Positions 1 to 7,736 of a stretch of 64,000 nt of DNA are shown one piece after another (within the stretch, counting starts at the first letter, position 1; the number at the start of each line of letters is the position of its first letter). The stretch is from NCBI RefSeq assembly GCF_011100465.1, contig NZ_CP049740.1:747857-811856 (forward strand), written 5' to 3'. This DNA is from Jeotgalibaca arthritidis (GTDB taxonomy: Bacteria > Bacillota > Bacilli > Lactobacillales > Aerococcaceae). Below the pieces are notes generated by a model that was not told the DNA's origin, searched no databases, and saw nothing but the letters and a program-made list of their open reading frames with translations. The translations under genes and the position numbers were made by a program.

Positions 1-2
1 AT

Positions 3-689
3 GATGGTGAAGTGGAAGTTAACGGACAGCCAGCGAAAAATAACGATGATGTGCTCCAGCATATTGTGTACGTTGGTGGGGAAGTCAATAAATATAATGG
101 TCTTTTTCAAGGAAAGATTAAGGATTTACTAAAAGCTTACAGCCGTATGTATGATGCTTTTGATCGTGAATATGCAGAATCAATGTTCGAAAGTTTTGAT
201 ATTAAATTAAAGAATAAATTTATGGAATTATCAACTGGGAATAAAACGCTAGTGCAAAATACATTAGGGTTAGCGACTCGGGCACCGATTACTATTTTAG
301 ATGAGCCAACAAATGGGTTGGATTCAGTGAACCGTCAGAATTTTTTTCGCTATTTAATGGAAGATTATGCAGAGCATCCACGTTTATTTATGCTTTCAAC
401 TCACTTAATTCAAGAAGTTGAGAATTATTTAACGAATGTCGTCATTTTGAAAAATGCCGAAGTGCTCATTGATGATACCCTTGAAAATATTCAATTAAAA
501 GCACATACAGTGAAAAATGCGCGTGTTGAAAATAAACAGGTGATTAAAGAAACGACATTGGGCTCAAGTATTGAACAAGTTATTTATGATGATTTGTCAG
601 ACGAGGATATCGCACAAATTAAAGCCAACGGTGGCGAGTTAGAACCACTGGACTTACAAAGTTTATTTAACGCACTTGTGGAAAAATAA
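3..689 (+). CDS. ABC transporter ATP-binding protein (5' end outside window)
   Basis: This is the ATPase subunit of an ABC transporter and would power the membrane protein that follows. The frame is open to the first bases of the window, so the Walker A region lies upstream and the gene is cut by the window edge, not broken. Visible parts are a signature motif in the atypical form LSTGNKT, a Walker B/D-loop block (ITILDEPTNGLD) and the H-loop LSTHLI. After that comes a C-terminal extension of about 80 residues, as seen in exporter-type ATPases. The next gene starts 22 bases downstream with a good ribosome site, so the two form one transcription unit. Substrate is unknown. Confidence 0.85.
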   Translation, partial: DGEVEVNGQPAKNNDDVLQHIVYVGGEVNKYNGLFQGKIKDLLKAYSRMYDAFDREYAESMFESFDIKLKNKFMELSTGNKTLVQNTLGLATRAPITILDEPTNGLDSVNRQNFFRYLMEDYAEHPRLFMLSTHLIQEVENYLTNVVILKNAEVLIDDTLENIQLKAHTVKNARVENKQVIKETTLGSSIEQVIYDDLSDEDIAQIKANGGELEPLDLQSLFNALVEK

Positions 690-711
690 AGAGTATTAGA
701 AGGAGGATATT

Positions 712-1401
712 ATGAATCGTACAATTAAATATCAATTAAATAATGTAAAAACATCTTATTTATTTTCAGCATTGATTTCTTATGGGGGATTAGGACTATT
801 TTGGCTCGTTGCCTATTTACTAGATCCAAGTATATTAGAAGGGATGACGAGTCAACCATTCTGGTTAAATGCCTTATCGGTTATTATCGCACCTTTTACT
901 TTCTTATCGATTATGTATGCATTGTTTGATGGTTTGATGTTTTTTGATACAGCTATTCGTTTTGGTGTTTCAAGAACATCGTATTTCATCACACAATTGG
1001 TTGTATACATCATACTTTCACTATTACTTTCATTTGCGACAGGTGTGACTGAGGTTATGTGGGCAGGATCGGTAGGCAATTACTTTACGGCAATCGGTGA
1101 AAATTATCTTTCATTAGGTCACATTGCTGGCGAATTTACCGACAGCTTAGCTTTGGCAATTATGATGTTAGGTATTTACCGCTTTAAAGGAAAAGCATTT
1201 ATTCCAGTGGTGGCTGTGTTTGGATTGGCTTTAATGGTTGTTTCTTTCGCAGGCGCAACAGGTAATTCTGCATTCATTCAAGTGTTCGTAAACGCCTTTG
1301 TATGGTTTACAAATAACCAAACGATCGCACTAGGATTAATTGGAGCTTTACTCATAGGGGTCTACTACTTATTCATCACAAAAACTGAAGTACAAGACTA
1401 A
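712..1401 (+). CDS. ABC transporter permease-like membrane protein
   Basis: This is a 229-residue, very hydrophobic protein with about six predicted membrane segments (near residues 17-37, 55-75, 90-110, 140-155, 160-185 and 205-225). It is preceded by GGAGG six bases before the ATG. It directly follows the ATPase and is probably its membrane partner, in the style of two-component ABC-2 exporters. No substrate motif is visible. A hairpin follows directly, so the operon ends here. Family assignment rests on context and hydropathy, not on a recognised signature. Confidence 0.7.
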   Translation: MNRTIKYQLNNVKTSYLFSALISYGGLGLFWLVAYLLDPSILEGMTSQPFWLNALSVIIAPFTFLSIMYALFDGLMFFDTAIRFGVSRTSYFITQLVVYIILSLLLSFATGVTEVMWAGSVGNYFTAIGENYLSLGHIAGEFTDSLALAIMMLGIYRFKGKAFIPVVAVFGLALMVVSFAGATGNSAFIQVFVNAFVWFTNNQTIALGLIGALLIGVYYLFITKTEVQD

Positions 1402-1415
1402 TCCATAGGAGTACT

Positions 1416-1450
1416 AAAGGCAGACTTATTTTAAATTAAGCTGCCTTTTT
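1416..1450 (+). terminator. Terminator after ABC operon
   Basis: The stem AAAGGCAG/CTGCCTTT is followed by a T-rich run just downstream of the permease stop. Confidence 0.75.
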
Positions 1451-1521
1451 GTTTCATTAAATTTTAATAATAGGCTATAATGGTTTTTGCAGTAATATTT
1501 TATACAGGAGGAGATTTATCT

Positions 1522-2208
1522 ATGCTTAAAAAAGGTATCGCAGAATTTATTGGTACATTCGTACTTGTTCTTATTGGAACGGGAACAATCGTCCTAGGAG
1601 ACGGTGGTTCAGGATTATTAGGAATTGGACTTGCTTTTGGTCTGGCTCTTGTAGCTATGGCATATAGCATTGGTACCATTTCCGGTGCACATATAAACCC
1701 GGCGGTAAGTTTAGCTATGTATGTCAATAAACGCATTAATTTGCAATTATTAGTAACGTATATTGTCGCTCAGTTAGCCGGCGCTCTAGCTGGTTCACTA
1801 ACGCTAAAATTATTTTTGTCTCAATCAGGCTATGAATTAACAAATCTTGGCGCTAACGTATTGGCTGACGGCGTAACATTATTTGGTGGATTTATGATTG
1901 AACTTGTTTTAACCTTTATCTTTGTCTTAGTTATTCTAGTTTCAACTGGAAAAAATGGCGATTCACATTTCGCAGGACTTATTATTGGTTTAACATTAGC
2001 TGCTATGATCTTAATGGGCGGAACAACATCAGGTGCTTCATTAAACCCAGCTCGTAGCTTTGGTCCAGCAATCTTAGTGGGCGGAACTGCGCTATCACAA
2101 CTATGGATGTACACCGTATCAACACTTTTAGGTGGCGCTCTAGCTGCAGTAGTCGCACGCTTTGTATTAGATTCTGAAGCAGGTACTCCTGGAGTAGAAG
2201 TAGAATAA
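1522..2208 (+). CDS. aqpZ: Aquaporin Z-like MIP family channel
   Basis: This is a cytoplasmic-membrane channel of the MIP family. The start at 1522 (MLKKGIAEF) is chosen because AGGAGG lies just upstream; an in-frame ATG 14 codons earlier precedes that ribosome site. The 228-residue length and six segments fit the family. Both pore motifs are intact: SGAHINPAVS in the first half and SGASLNPARS in the second. The second NPA is followed by R-S-F-G-P-A rather than the R-D of glycerol facilitators, which points to a water-selective AqpZ-type pore. That selectivity call is inferred from family knowledge. The gene stands alone between two hairpins. Confidence 0.88.
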   Translation: MLKKGIAEFIGTFVLVLIGTGTIVLGDGGSGLLGIGLAFGLALVAMAYSIGTISGAHINPAVSLAMYVNKRINLQLLVTYIVAQLAGALAGSLTLKLFLSQSGYELTNLGANVLADGVTLFGGFMIELVLTFIFVLVILVSTGKNGDSHFAGLIIGLTLAAMILMGGTTSGASLNPARSFGPAILVGGTALSQLWMYTVSTLLGGALAAVVARFVLDSEAGTPGVEVE

Positions 2209-2218
2209 TAACAAAATC

Positions 2219-2249
2219 AGACAGACTATCTTTGGATAGTCTGTCTTTA
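2219..2249 (+). terminator. Terminator after aquaporin gene
   Basis: A perfect 12-bp stem AGACAGACTATC/GATAGTCTGTCT with a 4-base loop is followed by T-rich DNA. The right arm runs directly into the cytidine deaminase remnant. Confidence 0.88.
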
Positions 2250-2516
2250 TTGTGTATGGAAACTGGCGCTATTCTCGAAGCACATAAATATCATTTGAAA
2301 GTGACACACACGATTTGGGTTGTGAGGGATGACGATGACGCATCTTATAGAGTTTTAACGCCCTGTGGTGTCTGTCAGGAACGTTTGTTTTACTGGGGAG
2401 AAGATGTAAAGGCAGCTATAACGACTACTGACGATGAACTCGTCTATAAAACATTAAAAGAAATACAGCCCTATCACTGGTATAAATCTTATGAAAATAG
2501 TTCTGATTCTCATTAA
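2235..2516 (+). pseudogene. Cytidine deaminase remnant, N-terminus deleted
   Basis: Only the C-terminal two thirds of a cytidine deaminase-like zinc enzyme remain. CMETGAILEAH matches the catalytic Glu block, and PCGVCQER supplies the PCxxC zinc cysteines. The family normally has about 45 more residues before the Glu block. Here the homologous frame emerges straight from the right arm of the aquaporin terminator, with no ribosome site and only a TTG inside the hairpin as possible start. I infer a deletion that fused the terminator to the middle of the gene. It probably makes no functional enzyme. Confidence 0.75.
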
Positions 2517-2570
2517 GTAAGAAATGATAAGGCTATGCTTGTAACTCTAAATAAAATAACGACTATCAAA

Positions 2571-2614
2571 AGCCCCTACATTAACACCTTTCTTGATGTT
2601 AATGTAGGGGCTTT
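2571..2614. terminator. Bidirectional terminator
   Basis: The 16-bp stem AGCCCCTACATTAACA/TGTTAATGTAGGGGCT is flanked by A and T runs. It lies between the deaminase remnant (+) and the NUDIX gene (-) and can serve both. Confidence 0.85.
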
Positions 2615-2619
2615 ATGAT

Positions 2620-3108
2620 TTAGTATTGAGCTACTGCAAGAACTTCCCATTCCTCAAAATTTTGGCTTTCTGTAGAGAATGAATGAGATTCTAAATATTG
2701 CTTTGCAGACATCACTAATGGTGATGAATTGGAACTCGTTAATTTGTCTATGGGTACAAATGCGCATCCTACAGAATCTTGTCCATCAAACTCCGAAATC
2801 TTTCCTAACACACTTAAGTCTGAGGCAGTCATTTCATAAAAGATAGCGATATGTACATTGTCAGTATAGTGCTCATATTTCCACGGGTATCGGTAAGAGA
2901 CTGACCCTAGCTGTCGTTTGATAGTAGCGTCTAATCCTGTTTCTTCCTTGACTTCACGTATGACGGCTTCCTCTAATAGTTCACCTTCTTCTAAACTACC
3001 TCCGCACAAATCATAGCGATTCGTATAAGGGCCACCATTTTTATTAATCACTAATAATTCTTTTTGGTTATGAATAACACCATAGACACCCATTGCTCGA
3101 TGATACAA
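2620..3108 (-). CDS. NUDIX family hydrolase
   Basis: This NUDIX pyrophosphohydrolase (162 aa) cleaves nucleoside-diphosphate-linked compounds with Mg2+; the exact substrate is unknown. The Nudix box is complete, from GGSLEEGELLEEA to REVKEETGL at about residues 36-58, with all metal-binding Glu residues. The chosen start is a TTG eight bases after AGGAG; an ATG six codons later (MGVYGV) is possible but worse placed. It is a single gene in front of a strong terminator. Upstream lies the DUF3592 scar. Confidence 0.85.
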   Translation of the reverse strand: MYHRAMGVYGVIHNQKELLVINKNGGPYTNRYDLCGGSLEEGELLEEAVIREVKEETGLDATIKRQLGSVSYRYPWKYEHYTDNVHIAIFYEMTASDLSVLGKISEFDGQDSVGCAFVPIDKLTSSNSSPLVMSAKQYLESHSFSTESQNFEEWEVLAVAQY

Positions 3109-3152
3109 TCTATCAGCTCCTAAGAAAATATAAATTTTATTCCACTTTACTT

Positions 3153-3347
3153 TTAAATCACCACATACAAACCAACACTAACAATTACTAGAATCATACC
3201 CGCTAATAAAAACAGCGGTGGCATTAAACTGCCTGCGTGACGTTCGACATAGTTTTGTTGGGGGTTATTTGGATTGTAATAAACGGTCAGTCTTGAGCCA
3301 ATGTGGAAATGACTTTCTAAGGGATTCATAGAGACGTATCTATTTCG
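3153..3347 (-). pseudogene. DUF3592-like C-terminal remnant
   Basis: A short frame encodes the C-terminal end of a DUF3592-type membrane protein: RNRYVSMNPLESH, then a GSRLTVYYNPNNP block typical of that family, then one hydrophobic helix (MPPLFLLAGMILVIV...). An ATG at 3329 gives 58 residues, but the homologous frame extends upstream to the junction with the SAM-hydrolase fragment, which it overlaps by a few bases in another frame. The N-terminal membrane segment and extracellular half are gone. I infer a deletion scar. Residual expression of a 58-aa membrane peptide cannot be excluded. Confidence 0.6.
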
Positions 3348-3486
3348 TTATATTATATTGGGGAATTTCATGGGTTAAATTATAAATATTGAGTTGCGGA
3401 TTCACGCTGAGAGCTACCCCATACATGGCACTAACAGAGCCATCTGCCAAACCAAAATCCGTCTGTAAAACCAATTGTTTATTCAC
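3340..3486 (-). pseudogene. SAM hydrolase (DUF62) N-terminal remnant
   Basis: A GTG at 3486, correctly placed after AAAGGAGG, opens a 48-codon frame. It matches the beginning of the S-adenosyl-L-methionine hydrolase / hydroxide adenosyltransferase family: LVLQTDFGLADGSV, MYGVAL, then LTHEIPQYN. The family is about 270-290 residues, so more than 80% is missing. The frame stops three codons after the last conserved residue and meets the tail of a DUF3592 gene. The 5' control region (a T-box) is still complete, so the fragment is probably still transcribed under T-box control. Confidence 0.75.
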
Positions 3487-3517
3487 TTGTTTAATTCCTC
3501 CTTTATTTTTTCTCGAC

Positions 3518-3559
3518 AAAAAAACCACGTCATACCGAATAAACGGTAAGGACGTGGTT
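3518..3559 (-). terminator. T-box terminator hairpin
   Basis: On the minus strand AACCACGTC/GACGTGGTT with the inner arms TTACCG/CGGTA ends in seven T residues. It lies just downstream of the T-box sequence and overlaps the antiterminator, as in class I T-box leaders. Confidence 0.88.
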
Positions 3560-3805
3560 AGCTAACGTGGTACCACCTTACTTTTCAAGTTGCTCACACA
3601 AACTTGACTCAGTAAGTCATCATCGAACATGACTTTAGCAGGTTAACGACTGCCATTTCGTTACTAGCTTGTTTATCGCACCACTCACTAGTAAAACTCT
3701 GAGACCATGGTTCAATAGCTCATTTTGCTTCTTTCCACCAGCTGAAGCTCTCTCGTAAAATTGCACTATTTACTTCTTCTCTTCATCGTTTTCACATTTA
3801 ATTTT
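3521..3805 (-). promoter_or_regulatory. T-box riboswitch leader, probably methionine-specific
   Basis: This is a full T-box leader on the minus strand that senses uncharged tRNA. Visible parts are the T-box core AAGGTGGTACCACG (3566-3579), the overlapping terminator (3518-3559) and a Stem I with the GAGAGAGCTT...GGTGG...GAAGC pattern (about 3730-3760). The likely specifier codon is AUG at 3706-3708, inside GAACCATGGTCTC. A Met specifier fits the SAM-hydrolase start that follows. The specifier is inferred by eye from the loop context. Confidence 0.82.
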
Positions 3806-3810
3806 AATCA

Positions 3811-3839
3811 ATTATACTCGATGCTATTGTGGAAAGCAA
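3811..3839 (-). promoter_or_regulatory. Promoter of the T-box leader
   Basis: Minus-strand TTGCTT and a perfect TATAAT are separated by 17 bases, with the leader RNA starting just downstream. Confidence 0.78.
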
Positions 3840-3885
3840 TATGCTTTTAGTTTTAATTCGAATAAAAAATATTTAGTTGTCTCAA

Positions 3886-4932
3886 TTAAGCTTTCAACTG
3901 TTCAATAACCGCCTGAGTAAACTCAGTGGTCGTAGTCGTGCCGCCTAAATCTGCCGTGACCGTGCCCGCGTTCATGACAGCCTCGCAAGCTGCTTCAATC
4001 CGATCCGCAATGTCATGGAGACCGAATGACTGTCTTAACATCAATGCTGCTGATAAGATCATCGATACAGGATTGGCAATATTTTTACCAGCTATATCAG
4101 GAGCAGAGCCATGGATTGGTTCATATAAGGACACCCCAGATTCACTATGGCTAGCACTTGGTAAGACGCCCAACGTTCCCGGTAAAACAGATGCTTCATC
4201 ACTTAAAATATCGCCAAATAGATTCTCTGTGACAATAACATCAAATGATGTCGGTTTTTGGACAATCAACATGGCTGCTGCATCCACATACAAATGCGAT
4301 ACCGTTACATCTGGGTAGTCACTAGCAATCTCGTTTACTGTTTTCCGCCACAACTTACTTGCGGCGAGAACATTGGCTTTATCAACGGATACTAATTTTT
4401 TCTGACGTGATTGCGCAATGTCAAACGCTGCTCGGACAATCCGTTCAATCTCATAACGTTGGTAACGACTCGTATCATATGCTTCTTCTGCACCCAAGTG
4501 GCGCGGTTCACCAAAATAAATCCCGCCTGTCAATTCACGAACGACCACAAAATCTGTGCCACTAACAATCTTTTCTTTCAAGGGTGAAAAAGGCAATAAC
4601 GCATCAGAGACACGTATGGGGCGAATATTAGCAAATAAGTTTAAGGCTTTTCGTAACTGCAACAGGCCTTGTTCAGGGCGTTTCACTGCATCATCCCATT
4701 TCGGTCCACCAATGGCTCCTAATAGAATTGCATCTGCCTCTTGGCAGGCCACTAATGTCTCTTGTGGCAAGGGATCACCTGCTTGATCAATACCTGCTCC
4801 ACCGAATGGGTAGGCAGTAAATTCGAACGTGATGTCTGTTTTCTCAACTGCTGCTTGTAAGACGGCAATGGCACTCGACATGATTTCTGGTCCAATACCG
4901 TCTCCTTCTAGAACAACGATTTTTTTAGGCAT
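3886..4932 (-). CDS. leuB: 3-isopropylmalate dehydrogenase
   Basis: This is the third enzyme of leucine synthesis: NAD-dependent oxidative decarboxylation of 3-isopropylmalate in the cytoplasm. It is full length (348 aa). The N-terminal GDGIGPEIM, the substrate-binding arginines in the RPEQGLLQLRKALNLFANIRP region, the VRELTGGIYFGEPR block, and the metal-binding YVDAAAM and GDILSDEAS motifs are all present. Its ATG lies two bases after the leuA stop with GAGGAG inside leuA, so the two are co-transcribed and probably coupled. leuC and leuD do not follow; the next element downstream is the T-box promoter. Confidence 0.96.
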   Translation of the reverse strand: MPKKIVVLEGDGIGPEIMSSAIAVLQAAVEKTDITFEFTAYPFGGAGIDQAGDPLPQETLVACQEADAILLGAIGGPKWDDAVKRPEQGLLQLRKALNLFANIRPIRVSDALLPFSPLKEKIVSGTDFVVVRELTGGIYFGEPRHLGAEEAYDTSRYQRYEIERIVRAAFDIAQSRQKKLVSVDKANVLAASKLWRKTVNEIASDYPDVTVSHLYVDAAAMLIVQKPTSFDVIVTENLFGDILSDEASVLPGTLGVLPSASHSESGVSLYEPIHGSAPDIAGKNIANPVSMILSAALMLRQSFGLHDIADRIEAACEAVMNAGTVTADLGGTTTTTEFTQAVIEQLKA

Positions 4933-4933
4933 A

Positions 4934-6454
4934 TTAGGCTCCTCGCTTTGCTTTTAAAATACCGCTCGCTTGAACATAAGCTTTTGCACAGGCTTGTAGA
5001 ACGTCAAAGTCCACGCCAATACCATTGACCTGTTCCTTAGTCGCTTCGTCTTCAATTGTGACACGTACTTCTGCCTGCGCATCTTCACCACTAGTTAATG
5101 CTACAATCTTGAAGTGTGTTAAGGTTGGATGCTGATCGAAAACATGGTCAATTGAATTGTAAATGGCTTGAATACTTCCTGATCCAACGGCAGAAGCCAC
5201 TTTTTCTTGGCCTTCTGTATCTTTAATAGAAACAATTGCACCTTGATGGCCATTTGAAACATACTGCAATTGCACAGCTTCCAAGTGGTAGGCTTCATCG
5301 CCTGAACGAACTTGGTCAGCAACCAGTGCCAACAAGTCTTCGTCAGTCACTTGTTTCTTCTTATCAGCCAAATCCTTGAAGCGCTTGAAGAGTGCATTTG
5401 TTTCTTCTTCGGTTACAGTATAACCGAGTTCTGCCAGTTTCGTTGTAAAGGCATGACGTCCCGATAGTTTACCCAGCGGCAAAGCATTGTTATGCACACC
5501 AACCAATTGTGGGGTAATAATTTCATAGGTTTCTGGATTTTTCAGAACACCATCTTGATGAATACCTGATTCATGAGCGTAGGCATTGCCGCCAATAACT
5601 GCTTTGTTACGTGGAACAGCCATACCAGACAAACGTGAAACCAAGTCACTAGTTCGTTTGGTTTCATTCAACACAATGGATGATTCACACTGGTAATGGT
5701 CTTTACGAATATGAAGAGCAATCGCCACTTCTTCTAGCGCTGTATTACCCGCCCGTTCGCCGATACCATTAACCGTGCCCTCGACTCGATTAGCGCCATT
5801 TTCAATTGCTGCAAGCGCATTGGCAGTCGCCATCCCCAAATCATCATGACAATGGGAAGAGAAAATAATCTCTTGATCACTCTTAATATTAGAAATAAGA
5901 AAGGCAAACAGTTCCCCATATTCCTTGGGATTAGAATAGCCGACTGTATCGGGAACATTAATAATAGTCGCACCCGCATCAATCGCCGTTTGAACAGCCT
6001 CTAGCAAAAAGTCACGGTCAGAGCGTGTCGCATCTTCTGGTGAAAACTGAACTTTTTCAAACAAACTGCGTGCATGGGAGACGTGTTCCTTAATAGAAGC
6101 GATAACCTCTTCTTTAGTCATCTTCAGTTTATCGCGCATATGGATATTACTGGTCGCTAGAAAAACATGAATTTGTGGGAATTTCGCTTCTTTCAACGCT
6201 TCATAAGCACGGTCGATGTCTTTCTTTTGACATCTAGCCAATCCCGCAACAGTCATTGTAGTTGCAGCTTTTGCGATTGCTTGAACCGCTTCAAAGTCCC
6301 CCTGAGAAGTAATTGGAAAGCCAGCTTCAATCGTATTGATTCCCCATTTTTCTAGTTGCAAGGCAATTTGAACTTTTTCCTTCGTGTTAAAGTTAACCCC
6401 TGGTGTTTGTTCGCCATCTCTTAGGCTCGTATCAAAAAATTGAATCTGTCTCAT
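4934..6454 (-). CDS. leuA: 2-isopropylmalate synthase
   Basis: It condenses acetyl-CoA with 2-ketoisovalerate, the committed step to leucine. At 506 aa it has the usual length. The N-terminal TIM barrel carries [14 protein letters not shown], the SSHCHDDLG metal-binding histidines and NGIGERAGN. The C-terminal third is the leucine-binding regulatory domain. The ATG is preceded by GAGGAGAG. Expression appears to be controlled by the leader peptide and hairpins upstream. It is first in a leuA-leuB operon. Confidence 0.96.
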   Translation of the reverse strand: MRQIQFFDTSLRDGEQTPGVNFNTKEKVQIALQLEKWGINTIEAGFPITSQGDFEAVQAIAKAATTMTVAGLARCQKKDIDRAYEALKEAKFPQIHVFLATSNIHMRDKLKMTKEEVIASIKEHVSHARSLFEKVQFSPEDATRSDRDFLLEAVQTAIDAGATIINVPDTVGYSNPKEYGELFAFLISNIKSDQEIIFSSHCHDDLGMATANALAAIENGANRVEGTVNGIGERAGNTALEEVAIALHIRKDHYQCESSIVLNETKRTSDLVSRLSGMAVPRNKAVIGGNAYAHESGIHQDGVLKNPETYEIITPQLVGVHNNALPLGKLSGRHAFTTKLAELGYTVTEEETNALFKRFKDLADKKKQVTDEDLLALVADQVRSGDEAYHLEAVQLQYVSNGHQGAIVSIKDTEGQEKVASAVGSGSIQAIYNSIDHVFDQHPTLTHFKIVALTSGEDAQAEVRVTIEDEATKEQVNGIGVDFDVLQACAKAYVQASGILKAKRGA

Positions 6455-6489
6455 ATTATTCTCTCCTCATTTTCTCATTTATTTAGAAT

Positions 6490-6535
6490 AAAAAAATAGC
6501 ACTGCGTCAAAGTGTAATTACTTTAAGCAATGCTA
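6490..6535 (-). terminator. Attenuator terminator in the leuA leader
   Basis: Minus-strand UAGCAUUGC/GCAGUGCUA extends inward through AAAGU/ACUUU and is followed by seven U residues, 36 bases before leuA. A terminator in front of the structural gene shows attenuation. Confidence 0.8.
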
Positions 6536-6583
6536 AGCAGACCCTTTAGTTATCCGTTTTTAACGTCTAATAAAGTGTCTGCT
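6536..6583 (-). promoter_or_regulatory. Alternative hairpin of the leu attenuator
   Basis: The arms AGCAGAC (6577-6583) and GTCTGCT (6536-6542) can pair. The first overlaps the leader-peptide stop codon and would be covered by a ribosome stalled on the Leu codons. The second abuts the terminator. This is the arrangement expected of a leucine-sensing switch; the exact alternative structures are inferred. Confidence 0.6.
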
Positions 6584-6629
6584 AGTTTAATAATAAGTTT
6601 GCAAAAGATACTGCGGTTGGTTTTATCAT
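6582..6629 (-). CDS. Leucine leader peptide (15 aa)
   Basis: This short frame encodes MIKPTAVSFANLLLN and stops with TAG. It has AGGTGA five bases before the ATG. Three consecutive leucine codons (all TTA) sit just before the end, immediately upstream of the hairpin arms. The position between the promoter and the attenuator terminator of leuA, plus the Leu run, identify it as an attenuation leader peptide rather than a functional protein. Stalling on Leu codons when leucyl-tRNA is short should favour read-through into leuAB. Confidence 0.75.
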   Translation of the reverse strand: MIKPTAVSFANLLLN

Positions 6630-6664
6630 TAGAATCACCTAATCAAATTTTAATCGTTTTAAGC

Positions 6665-6693
6665 AATTTAACCTAAATGTTGCTGATTGTCAA
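6665..6693 (-). promoter_or_regulatory. Promoter of leuAB
   Basis: Minus-strand TTGACA and TAAATT are spaced by 17 bases and lie just upstream of the leader peptide. Confidence 0.65.
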
Positions 6694-6807
6694 TCTTATC
6701 GGTGTTTTTTTTTGACAATAGTCCTAATAATCGTCGGAAGTTATTAATTTACTAGCAGAAAATGGTATACTTGAACAGATAAATTAAATGGCATAGGAGA
6801 TTGAGCA

Positions 6808-7641
6808 ATGGGAATTAAAGCGATTGTCCTTGATATGGACGGAACATTACTAACATCTGAAAAGAAAATTTCACCAAAAACAAAAGAGGCATTGTTAGAT
6901 GCGCAAAAAAATGGCCTGAAAGTAATTCTAGCATCCGGTCGTCCTACTTTAGGAATGCGGGAAGCAGCTCGTGAACTAGAACTAGCAGAAAATAATGGCT
7001 TTATTTTGTCATATAACGGATCAATGGTAACTGATTGTACAACAAACGAGGTTTTGTTTAACCAACCAATGTCGATTGAAACAGGTCAAGCGATGCTAAA
7101 TCACTTGAAGCAGTTTGATGTTATTCCAATGATCGTGAAGGATACACATTTATTTGTAAATGATGTTTACAACTTTATCGAAGGAATGCTAGATGAGCCT
7201 TTCAATGTTATTAAATACGAAGCAGAAATTGGAACGTTTAAGTTGTGTGAGATGGACGATTTAGCAGCCTTTGCTGATTTCCCACTGAATAAGATTTTAG
7301 TGGCTGGTCATCCAGACTATTTAGAAGCGGTACATAAAGATATCCATACACCATTTGCTGACACAGCAACAGGCGTATTCTCTGCACCTTTCTATTTTGA
7401 GTTAACAGCCAAAGACATTAGTAAAGCGCATGCTCTACATACGGTTTTAGCTGACAGTGGGATTACAGCTGACGAGGTCATTTCCTTTGGAGACAGCCAA
7501 AACGACCGCTCTATTATTGATTACGCTGGTATCGGCGTTGCTATGGGGAACGCCACTGATGAAATTAAAGGCGCAGCTGACCACATTACGCTATCCAATG
7601 ACGAAGACGGTATTGCTGTCGCACTTGAAAAATTCTTATAG
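6808..7641 (+). CDS. Cof-type HAD-superfamily phosphatase
   Basis: This cytoplasmic HAD-IIB (Cof/YidA-like) sugar-phosphate or nucleotide phosphatase has 277 aa. The catalytic motif I is DMDGTLL at residues 9-15, motif II is ASGRP, and motif IV is FGDSQNDRSII with GVAMGNA following. The cap domain lies between. An extended -10 (TGGTATACT, about 6763-6771) and AGGAGA precede the ATG. It is monocistronic and ends in a clear terminator. The true substrate cannot be read from sequence. Confidence 0.9.
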   Translation: MGIKAIVLDMDGTLLTSEKKISPKTKEALLDAQKNGLKVILASGRPTLGMREAARELELAENNGFILSYNGSMVTDCTTNEVLFNQPMSIETGQAMLNHLKQFDVIPMIVKDTHLFVNDVYNFIEGMLDEPFNVIKYEAEIGTFKLCEMDDLAAFADFPLNKILVAGHPDYLEAVHKDIHTPFADTATGVFSAPFYFELTAKDISKAHALHTVLADSGITADEVISFGDSQNDRSIIDYAGIGVAMGNATDEIKGAADHITLSNDEDGIAVALEKFL

Positions 7642-7647
7642 GATATT

Positions 7648-7680
7648 AAAAAAGCCATCCAAAAATTGGATGGCTTTTTC
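7648..7680 (+). terminator. Terminator after HAD gene
   Basis: The stem AAAGCCATCC/GGATGGCTTT is followed by a T run. Confidence 0.88.
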
Positions 7681-7736
7681 TGTTTGATTAATTTCAGAGA
7701 ATTTTTTTCTTAAACGTTACAAATCCGCCTTACTTT

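Noticed and set aside
852..1079. Antisense frame within the ABC permease
   Set aside because: A shadow of the real membrane-protein gene; no ribosome site.
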